Part shown: positions 1-5,502 of the stretch, in pieces
Layout of the letters: every line of letters starts with the position of its first letter
Numbering within the stretch: the first letter of the stretch is position 1
Origin: HGM04593 sp045636545
Lineage (GTDB): Bacteria; Bacteroidota; Bacteroidia; Bacteroidales; Bacteroidaceae
Length of the DNA stretch: 5,502 nt
Assembly: GCA_045636545.1 (NCBI GenBank)
Contig: JAZTXR010000063.1
Location: forward strand, 1-5,502
Direction of reading: 5' to 3'
Notes under the pieces: generated by a model
What the model was told of the DNA's origin: nothing
The model's input: the letters and a program-made list of their open reading frames with translations, nothing else
The model's database searches: none
Program-made: the position numbers and the translations under genes

Positions 1-803
1 GGCGAATCATATATTCCGTTCTCTCTGTCATAGCTGTAATATTCCATAATACTCTTCTGCAAGACAGTATCACTCACCATTATTTCAGGCACGCTATTGT
101 TGCCGTCATAAATGACCTTTACAGTATCACCGGGCCAAGCCGACACAGGATATGCTTTTCTACCGACCTTAAGGTAGAAACATGTAGCATTGAATACAGG
201 GAATGTGTATGTGAAATCATCTGTGAATTCGCAATCCCTATCCTCGAAACCAAATGGATTGAAGAGAACAACAGGATCGTTGCTGTTTCTAATTTCACAC
301 TCCACCCTTATGCTGTCATGTACGTAATTACCAATAAAGGGCGATTGTGTCACCTTGCCCCGTTTCTTGTCTTTACCGATTACCTCTTTCAGACTGTATT
401 CTCTCAGTGAAACGCCCTTCAGGTTCCAACCGCTCTTGCCACCGTCGAAATCAAAAGAGAGGTCTTCCTTGTCCAACGGCTCAAAAATGAGGACACCTTT
501 CATAAAGCCACTTTCAGGCAGATTTGTCGCCTGCCCAATCTCAACGCCCTCGCTACGCAATAGCTTATAACGCTTGCCTGTCGTGTTACCGACAAGCACG
601 GCATCCGCATCGACGGTTATATTCTCTACTACATAAAAATAGACCTCAAGAACGGTAGTTTCTTTATCGGCAATTACCTTTGAAATATCAAAGACTCGGG
701 TATTGATAGTCTCGTAGTAGGGATATTCCACCGATATGCTCTCCTGTGCAAAGCCACATACGGTGGCAAATGCAACGAATAGGGTTAAAAATAGTTTTTT
801 CAT
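1..803 (-). CDS. Exported TlpA-like paralogue, N-terminal part (3' end beyond window)
   Basis: Open frame from ATG at 803-801 running off the left edge without a stop; 267 residues are visible. Residues 1-19 form a type I signal peptide (MKK, hydrophobic core LFLTLFVAFATV, then CGFA with likely cleavage before Q20), so the product should be exported to the periplasm. Cys16 is not in a lipobox because Val precedes it. Residues about 37-133 match the N-terminal module of the two upstream genes (YKLL at 79-82, EGVE, LPESG, LIFEPL at 105-110, FDF, GVSL). A following beta-rich part carries PGDTV at about 224-228, the turn also found in the gene at 815-3121 and familiar from Bacteroidetes TlpA-type proteins. 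No CxxC is visible; by analogy with the neighbours a C-terminal thioredoxin domain would lie past the edge, but this is inferred. The start lies 11 bases after the upstream stop, implying co-transcription. It could also have lost the redox domain; the window cannot tell. Confidence 0.86.
   Translation of the reverse strand, partial: MKKLFLTLFVAFATVCGFAQESISVEYPYYETINTRVFDISKVIADKETTVLEVYFYVVENITVDADAVLVGNTTGKRYKLLRSEGVEIGQATNLPESGFMKGVLIFEPLDKEDLSFDFDGGKSGWNLKGVSLREYSLKEVIGKDKKRGKVTQSPFIGNYVHDSIRVECEIRNSNDPVVLFNPFGFEDRDCEFTDDFTYTFPVFNATCFYLKVGRKAYPVSAWPGDTVKVIYDGNNSVPEIMVSDTVLQKSIMEYYSYDRENGIYDS
745..803 (-). repeat. Leader-coding direct repeat, copy 1
   Basis: These 59 bases, covering codons 1-19 plus two bases of the downstream partial gene, match 3063-3121 with only 3 mismatches by direct comparison. 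The last 41 in plus-strand order (763-803) match 4960-5000 with 3 mismatches. The conservation stops at the predicted signal-peptide cleavage region; the DNA coding for the mature protein is clearly diverged. Confidence 0.9.
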
Positions 804-814
804 TATGTATTCAC

Positions 815-3121
815 TTATTTGTTTTGCAATAGTTCTCCACTTATAAAATTATCATTCAAAAAGATTCTGCCGTTTTTCTCATACATTGTACCATCATTCA
901 TTAATATTTCCATGTGAGGAATACCTGTAAATTGGAATTGATAACTCAGAATCTTCCACATATCGGCACTTACACGCAGGCTCTCGCCTTTGATGTTATT
1001 GGAGGTAAAAAATTCTGTTACAGCATCTTCGGGGTTGTCATCTTCGTTACATACATAGACAAAGCGTACCTTGCCTGCATATTTCTCAACCAAATCGCGA
1101 TGCGTGAGCATTGAAGAACGGCAAGGAGCGCATCCAAGCCCCCAAAAATCTATTATTATCTGCTCGCCCTGGTATTTATCATTCAGAGCCTGTAACCATT
1201 TCGCAGCCTCGGGATTCATCTGATTTGCAATGGCACCACCCTCTTTTTCTGCTACCAACTTACGGAATTTCATCAAAGCATTTGTTGCAATAAGAGGATT
1301 TGTCAGTAGAGGCATCTTGCCTATAAGGTCTTCCATCATCTCTTCAACATCCTCATCGTTGCCAATTTCAGCCATAGCTCTTTGCAACAACATGCAGTTA
1401 CCAATGCCAAGCCTTTCTTCTATTTTGTTTATAGCAGAACGATGGATATAACCTTTTGATGGTATTGAACCGTAACCGACAGCAGAGGCTGCATCTATAA
1501 TTTTCTCATTATACTTGGCGGTATAGTGCGGACCATAGCTCAGTTGCATAAGAACACCACTCAGTTCTCTGTCCGTTTCGTAGCCTTCAAACTCAGGACG
1601 TGCCCGGAATGTACTATTCGTATAATCGTTAACGAAATGAACATAATAAACATAATATACATCAAAAGCAAAGCGGTTAAACACAACCCAATTCTGTCTG
1701 TGGCAGAAAAGATAATTATTATTGAGAATATATTTTCGGAAAAGTTCGTCTTTGAGGAAAGAGTAATATCGTGGCAATGATATTGATGCTTCGCAACACG
1801 ATGAGATGTCCATAATATCTATAAACAGATTGTTTACAACATTTGTGACTATGATATCCTTTGCTATAGGTGATAGTGGATATTTTGCAAGAATGTCGGG
1901 AGCCTGCTCACAGATGCTTGCGAAATATGGTGTTGCTTTCTCGGCAAAAGCATAGGCAGTACTATCCGTTGCACTATGTTTTCTATAATTATCGGCATCG
2001 AGTTCTGCCAGCCCAACCTCTCGTTCAAATTCCTGTTCCAACAACCCAGACCAACGTGTCAATTGTGCCGACAAGCTATTGCTCAACACTGTTGGAGCAT
2101 ATCCCGTGTATATGCTACGCTCACCCTCTACAACATCACAGCACATTACAACGGTGTCACCCGGCACAACAAAAACGGTCGAGTTTATCGGCTCCTGGAA
2201 CCAAATATATTGCGGATGAGGAATGTCAAATTCTGCTTGAAAAGTTCCGTCACGATTAATTGTAACCAATTCGGGAGTTCCTGTATCTTTTCCAAAATTA
2301 TTATATACCAACACATTCATCAACTTATCCTCTTTATCACCTGCCATTCTGTTCACCACCGCACCCTTCACAACCACTTTGTCTGGAGTAAAGAAGAACG
2401 GTGTTGCACGATCAGGGTTAAATGCATACTCTACCGGTTCCACAGCCTGCTGTTTGCATGTAAGCATTACGCCCTTGCCTTTTCTTTCGCTCTTCAAAAG
2501 CAGAGTACCATCTTTCTTATACACGGCAAACAGTTGTCGTGTTTTACCGGTAGCCTTGATGTTTATTGTAATGTCATTGCCTCTTTTATCGATACTGTAT
2601 TTCCAAACTTCACCATCGTAAAGCATTTTATCACGAATAAAGGCAACAACTACATTACCGGGATTGCCGACCTCCTCCCAACTGCCATTAAGTAAATTTG
2701 CATCAGGCTGCAGGGAGATGCCACATATCTCGAAAGGTTTACTTTCAACACCTTCGTAAAAATCAATGCTTGTATCCTCATTACTTACCGGCTCAAAATA
2801 GAGTTTGAAATCCAAACGGTTGCTTATGGGCATGAATGTCTCCTTGTCCATTTCAATACCATCTGCACGCAGAAATTTATAAACCTTGCCTGTATTGTTG
2901 CCCTTGAGATAACAGCTGCTGCATATCTTTACCCAATAGTTATACATATACCAAAAAGAGGCAGAAACAACAGTTTCGCTCTTGTTTACCTCAATTCGGG
3001 TAAATTCAATAGACGAAGTGTTTGTACTTTCATAGTTCGGATTTTCTACAATGCGTGGTTTCTGTGCAAAGCCACATACGGTGGCAAATGCAACGATTAA
3101 GGTTAAAATTAGTTTTTTCAT
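815..3121 (-). CDS. Large periplasmic TlpA-like thioredoxin-fold protein with CAPC and extra CSSC motifs
   Basis: Complete gene, 768 residues, TAA stop. I chose the ATG at 3121 because it starts the MKK signal peptide shared with both neighbours; a GTG three codons upstream would add an unneeded VTP. Signal peptide 1-19 (GFA before Q20), type I, so periplasmic. Order: N-terminal paralogue module about 39-137 (YKFLRADGIE, FMP, LYFEP, FYE, GISL); a beta-rich module about 146-224 starting GSWEEVG, of a kind I recall in other large Bacteroides thioredoxin proteins and absent from the lipoprotein neighbour; a second beta region about 240-330 ending VPGDTV; a mainly helical stretch about 345-640; thioredoxin fold about 652-768 with IIIDFWGLG-CAPC-R (C664, C667) and the cis-Pro loop TGIP (P735). 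A second pair, CSSC, sits at C67/C70. Expected role: thiol-disulfide exchange on exported proteins; substrate unknown. The residue before C664 is Gly, not the usual Trp. It lies 25 bases after the upstream stop. Confidence 0.93.
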   Translation of the reverse strand: MKKLILTLIVAFATVCGFAQKPRIVENPNYESTNTSSIEFTRIEVNKSETVVSASFWYMYNYWVKICSSCYLKGNNTGKVYKFLRADGIEMDKETFMPISNRLDFKLYFEPVSNEDTSIDFYEGVESKPFEICGISLQPDANLLNGSWEEVGNPGNVVVAFIRDKMLYDGEVWKYSIDKRGNDITINIKATGKTRQLFAVYKKDGTLLLKSERKGKGVMLTCKQQAVEPVEYAFNPDRATPFFFTPDKVVVKGAVVNRMAGDKEDKLMNVLVYNNFGKDTGTPELVTINRDGTFQAEFDIPHPQYIWFQEPINSTVFVVPGDTVVMCCDVVEGERSIYTGYAPTVLSNSLSAQLTRWSGLLEQEFEREVGLAELDADNYRKHSATDSTAYAFAEKATPYFASICEQAPDILAKYPLSPIAKDIIVTNVVNNLFIDIMDISSCCEASISLPRYYSFLKDELFRKYILNNNYLFCHRQNWVVFNRFAFDVYYVYYVHFVNDYTNSTFRARPEFEGYETDRELSGVLMQLSYGPHYTAKYNEKIIDAASAVGYGSIPSKGYIHRSAINKIEERLGIGNCMLLQRAMAEIGNDEDVEEMMEDLIGKMPLLTNPLIATNALMKFRKLVAEKEGGAIANQMNPEAAKWLQALNDKYQGEQIIIDFWGLGCAPCRSSMLTHRDLVEKYAGKVRFVYVCNEDDNPEDAVTEFFTSNNIKGESLRVSADMWKILSYQFQFTGIPHMEILMNDGTMYEKNGRIFLNDNFISGELLQNK
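3063..3121 (-). repeat. Leader-coding direct repeat, copy 2
   Basis: Second copy of the signal-peptide-coding repeat, at the start of the 768-residue gene. It has 3 mismatches in 59 bases to copy 1 and 2 in 41 bases to copy 3. It supports the ATG at 3121 as the true start, because the repeat begins exactly there in all three genes. Confidence 0.9.
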
Positions 3122-3146
3122 AGGTGTCACACAATATACATCATTC

Positions 3147-5000
3147 TTATTCCTTCTCCAGTTCCTCTTTAAGTACAGTTACCATCTTGTTGATGTCGCA
3201 AAGGTCGTTGCGCAGCGAGAAAGTACCATCCTTCTTTACAAGTACATACGAAGGAATGCCATCAATGTCAAACAATTTGCTTGTCAGATAGTCCCATTGT
3301 GTTTCATTGACACGGTAATGTATACCTTTGATGTTGGGAATCATCTCGGAATATGTTCCTATGGGCGAGGTTCCGTTTGCAATATACACCCATACAAGGT
3401 CATCACTTGAGAGTTGCCCGGTCTTATGTGGTTCAATCTCTTTAATTGCTTTACGGCAAGGTCCGCACCAAGTATTCCAGAAATCCACCAGTACGACCTT
3501 ACCCTTGTGAGGGGCAATGATAGCCTGGAAGAGTGCTTCGGGAGCGATATCCTCTACATGCTCCAAGTCCTTGCTGCTATTTGCAATGGATTCCCTTGTA
3601 CAGCGAAGAATATCCTCGCACATATCGGCATAGAACGGATTGCTCCAAGAGCGCATTGTTTGCAGTTCGGCATCGGTGAGTTCGTTCTTATAGGCTTTCT
3701 CCACTGCACCACGGGCTTTACCCCAGCAAGCGAGCGTGTCATCGTAGCCACCAGAGACCATTTTCTGTGCCGCTTTTGCAACCTCCTCACTTCTGTAATT
3801 CATCAGCAGCCAAGGATTCTCGATGTCAACACATGCGAACATGCGTGCATAATGCTCAGGCAATATCGGGTCGTGCTTATAGTCGGCAGTAACACTGCTT
3901 TCACGTTCCGCCCAGCGCCTAAAGTCTTGGTTGAGAAAAATGAGACAGGTATTGAATGCATCAGCCTTGCATATCTCCTTTGCCCAGGAACCGGACTTTT
4001 GTGCATGGGCATGCTCGCACACGGCGCGGTAGAAATCTATTAGTGCGCCGGTATATTCATCGGCAGTCATATCATAACGGATAAGTTCACCTATTAACAA
4101 GGAGTCGGGCAATACTATCACATCTTCGGAGTCCTGATTGTTCAGAGCATCGTAGACACTTCCTTTGGTCCAACATCCCTTTATTGCAAGATTCTTGTAG
4201 TTCTCATAATTGTACTGCAATGTCTGGTTGATGTAGGCAAGGTTCACATAAAGATCAACTGTTTCATTAGGCGCAATAAAGAACTGCCCATACCCGCAGC
4301 CATTGACAACGGGAAAAGCACATCCTGTGCCATATTGCATGAATGTTACACTGCCTGTACCTGTTGCCGGGTCTATCTCAACATCAATGCTACGCTGCCC
4401 CTCAAACATAGAGTTTATAGGAAATACCATGTCGGTGACGCATCCCTCTCGATAGCCCATCAGGTGTATATTTACCGTTGTCTCTCCAAATGTGTAGGCA
4501 TACTCCGGTGTGTCACTTGCCTCTTTGGAGGTATACTTCAGTTCACGCGGCAACCCCGTGGGGTTAGCCACATCCCTTTTTCCGGTAAGGTCAATGCCGT
4601 ACATACGCCAACCATTTTTTGCATCGGCGTCAATAAAATCAAACTCACTGCATGCATTGGGCAGTGGCTCAAAGATTAGCGTAAAGCATGAATCACCATC
4701 TTCTGGCATAAATAGCTCCTTGCCAGGCTCAACACCCTTACTGTCAATCAACTCATATTCCTTATTTTGAGCTACAAGATGGATGCTTGGAGATACTTTA
4801 ATCCAGTGTTCAGGATCATGGAAACCACGTACTGTCAGCACTGTAGCAGTATCGGTCAGTTCCACCTTCTCAAAGACCAGCATTCTTGTGTTTGATGCAC
4901 CCACAAGTGGAAACCTTACCACCCTGTTTGAACTACTACACGCCCACAGCAATACTGCAGTGGCAAATGCAACGATTAAGGTTAAGAATAGTTTTTTCAT
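3147..5000 (-). CDS. TlpA/ResA-like thioredoxin-fold lipoprotein (WCGPC)
   Basis: Complete gene of 617 residues, ATG start, TAA stop. The leader starts MKKLFLTLIVAFAT, as in the next genes, but then continues AVLLWAC: a lipobox with lipidation expected at C21, so this paralogue is predicted to be membrane-anchored. SSSNR after the Cys lacks the acidic residues described for Bacteroidetes lipoprotein surface export, which argues for a periplasm-facing anchor (inference). Order: paralogue module about 40-140 (FEKVEL, HWIKVS, GVEPGK, FMPEDG, LIFEPLP, FDF, GIDL); beta domain about 170-255 (TTVNIHL, FMQYGTG, APNETVDLYV); helical region about 260-475; thioredoxin fold about 490-617 with VVLVDFWNT-WCGPC-RK (C512, C515) and cis-Pro DGIPSY (P583). 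This is the most canonical active site of the set; expected activity is reduction or isomerisation of disulfides in exported proteins, substrate unknown. It lacks the GSWEE-type module of the 768-residue neighbour. There are 17 cysteines, unusually many for an exported protein. Confidence 0.94.
   Translation of the reverse strand: MKKLFLTLIVAFATAVLLWACSSSNRVVRFPLVGASNTRMLVFEKVELTDTATVLTVRGFHDPEHWIKVSPSIHLVAQNKEYELIDSKGVEPGKELFMPEDGDSCFTLIFEPLPNACSEFDFIDADAKNGWRMYGIDLTGKRDVANPTGLPRELKYTSKEASDTPEYAYTFGETTVNIHLMGYREGCVTDMVFPINSMFEGQRSIDVEIDPATGTGSVTFMQYGTGCAFPVVNGCGYGQFFIAPNETVDLYVNLAYINQTLQYNYENYKNLAIKGCWTKGSVYDALNNQDSEDVIVLPDSLLIGELIRYDMTADEYTGALIDFYRAVCEHAHAQKSGSWAKEICKADAFNTCLIFLNQDFRRWAERESSVTADYKHDPILPEHYARMFACVDIENPWLLMNYRSEEVAKAAQKMVSGGYDDTLACWGKARGAVEKAYKNELTDAELQTMRSWSNPFYADMCEDILRCTRESIANSSKDLEHVEDIAPEALFQAIIAPHKGKVVLVDFWNTWCGPCRKAIKEIEPHKTGQLSSDDLVWVYIANGTSPIGTYSEMIPNIKGIHYRVNETQWDYLTSKLFDIDGIPSYVLVKKDGTFSLRNDLCDINKMVTVLKEELEKE
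4960..5000 (-). repeat. Leader-coding direct repeat, copy 3 (shorter, lipoprotein gene)
   Basis: Third copy, 41 bases from the ATG through codon 14 (the first 14 residues differ from copies 1 and 2 by at most two positions, Phe/Ile at 5 and Ile/Phe at 9). Similarity ends just before the sequence coding for the lipobox AVLLWAC, where the other two genes instead continue with VCGFAQ. Confidence 0.88.
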
Positions 5001-5036
5001 ATCGATTATTAAAATACGCTTTTATACAGATTACAA

Positions 5037-5502
5037 TTATTCCAGGAAGTCAAGCAGCATAGTGTGATTCATGTCGCGGTGCAACGTGCCATTCATATCT
5101 ATGATGCAACTGAATGGGATTCCAATGAAGCGGAGTTTGGCTTGTAGGTACTCCCAATCGGCACTGCTTATATATATGTGTTCGCCCTCTATATATGTTT
5201 TGCCGAGCCACTCTTCCGATGATTCGCGATACTTATCCTCGGTGATATACAGGAACTTTACGGGCTTCCCTTGCATATCCTTTATGAAATTGCGTTGCTC
5301 CATCATTCCTGCACGGCATGGGCCACATCCCATATTCCAGAAATCGAGGAAAAGCACATTGCCTTTGTATGGAGCTATAATGCGTTGTATCACAGGGTCG
5401 GTGGCAAGGTTTTCCTCGGGAGTCGTCTTTACCTCAAACTTTTTCACATACTCACGATAGGCCTTTGTAAAATGGTGACTTAATATGGGACTTGTGATAT
5501 AT
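5037..5502 (-). CDS. TlpA-like thioredoxin-fold protein, C-terminal part (5' end beyond window)
   Basis: The frame is open to the right edge, giving 154 visible residues before a TAA at 5039-5037. A GTG at 5447 could be taken as a start, but it falls in the middle of an uninterrupted frame (upstream residues YITSPILSHHFTKAYREY, helix-like), so the gene is best read as truncated by the window. Visible content is the end of a helical region followed by a complete thioredoxin fold: APYKGN, LFLDFWNMG-CGPC-RAG (cysteine codons at 5327-5325 and 5318-5316), FLYITED, a SSADWEYLQAKL helix, and the cis-Pro loop IGIPFSC (Pro codon 5118-5116), ending in LLDFLE. The active site has Gly where thioredoxins normally have Trp, as in the gene at 815-3121, whose SADMW...GIP segment also resembles this one more than the lipoprotein does. 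Its signal sequence and N-terminal domains are not visible, so localisation is inferred from its relatives. It precedes the lipoprotein gene by 36 bases. Confidence 0.92.
   Translation of the reverse strand, partial: YITSPILSHHFTKAYREYVKKFEVKTTPEENLATDPVIQRIIAPYKGNVLFLDFWNMGCGPCRAGMMEQRNFIKDMQGKPVKFLYITEDKYRESSEEWLGKTYIEGEHIYISSADWEYLQAKLRFIGIPFSCIIDMNGTLHRDMNHTMLLDFLE

Larger units (their letters stand above)
1..5502 (-). other. Probable operon of four tandem thioredoxin-like paralogues
   Basis: Four same-strand genes follow each other with gaps of 36 bases (5001-5036), 25 bases (3122-3146) and 11 bases (804-814). None of the gaps holds a hairpin followed by a T tract, and none has room for a convincing promoter plus leader. 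No Shine-Dalgarno-like GGAGG precedes the three visible starts (upstream bases end ...AATAATCGAT, ...GTGACACCT and ...GAATACATA), which fits Bacteroidetes translation initiation. The transcript's promoter and terminator must lie outside the window. Co-transcription is inferred from spacing only. Confidence 0.75.

Noticed and set aside
1..803. Partial gene lacking a thioredoxin motif as a pseudogene or a redox-dead paralogue
   Set aside because: The visible 267 residues are uninterrupted and correspond to the N-terminal modules only; the absence of CxxC is explained by the window edge.
1976..2695. Plus-strand open frame of 239 codons (and similar ones at 3414-4043 and 1870-2259)
   Set aside because: They lie fully antisense to strongly supported minus-strand genes with recognisable domains, have no signal or domain pattern of their own, and are low-complexity translations typical of shadow frames.
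3119..3130. GTG at 3130 as the start of the 768-residue gene
   Set aside because: It adds only V-T-P before an ATG that opens the same MKK leader as in both neighbours, and the DNA repeat shared by the three genes begins at that ATG.
4549..4569. GC-rich inverted repeat AACCCC-GT-GGGGTT with flanking GGC/GCC, as a possible terminator
   Set aside because: It is inside the coding region of the lipoprotein, no T tract follows on either strand, and the central loop is only two bases; it is probably a by-product of coding sequence.
5001..5036. AT-rich gap with TATTTTAA and an upstream TTG as a Bacteroides-type promoter (TTTG / TAnnTTTG)
   Set aside because: Both boxes match only partly, the transcription start would fall at or almost at the ATG, and AT-rich gaps give such matches by chance.
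5445..5447. GTG at 5447 as the start of a short stand-alone thioredoxin gene of 136 residues
   Set aside because: The frame continues open upstream to the window edge with plausible protein sequence, no signal peptide follows the GTG, and relatives carry large N-terminal parts; a truncated larger gene is far more likely.

Overview
The window looks like chromosomal DNA from a member of the Bacteroidales (Bacteroides/Prevotella-type). The grounds are the moderate-to-low GC by eye, the absence of Shine-Dalgarno sequences before the starts, and, above all, the protein family. It carries large exported TlpA/ResA-like thiol-disulfide oxidoreductases with long N-terminal beta-rich and helical regions in front of a C-terminal thioredoxin fold, an architecture that is expanded in this order. 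Genus and species cannot be fixed from the sequence alone.

All coding capacity lies on the minus strand as one tightly packed array, read here in transcription order from right to left. (1) 5502-5037: the C-terminal part of a thioredoxin-fold protein (CGPC motif) whose 5' end lies outside the window. (2) 5000-3147: a complete 617-residue predicted lipoprotein with a C-terminal WCGPC thioredoxin domain. (3) 3121-815: a complete 768-residue predicted periplasmic protein with a C-terminal CAPC thioredoxin domain and a second CxxC (CSSC) near its N-terminus. (4) 803-1: the first 267 residues of another paralogue, cut by the window edge before any thioredoxin domain. The gaps are only 36, 25 and 11 bases, with no visible terminator, so co-transcription is the simplest reading. 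There is no stretch above 300 bases without a gene, and no RNA gene, mobile element or CRISPR array was seen.

The three visible N-termini are paralogous. They share a module of about 100 residues (signature like Y-K/E-L ... G-V/I-E ... MP/LP ... L-x-FEP ... DF ... G-I/V-S/D-L) followed by regions ending in a P-G/N-D/E-T-V-type turn. The most striking feature is at the DNA level. The signal-peptide-coding starts of the three genes are almost identical (59 bases with 3 mismatches between two of them, 41 bases with 2-3 mismatches to the third), while the mature proteins have diverged strongly. In the lipoprotein gene the same start is spliced onto a lipobox ending, so one conserved leader feeds two export fates.

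The likely joint role is extracytoplasmic thiol-disulfide chemistry (reduction or isomerisation of disulfides in exported proteins) by a set of related enzymes at different locations (periplasm-soluble and membrane-anchored). No substrate, partner or physiological process can be named from the window. I found no clearly novel system. The unusual points are the conserved leader cassette, the extra CSSC pair, the Gly-for-Trp change before two of the active-site motifs, and the high cysteine content of the mature proteins.
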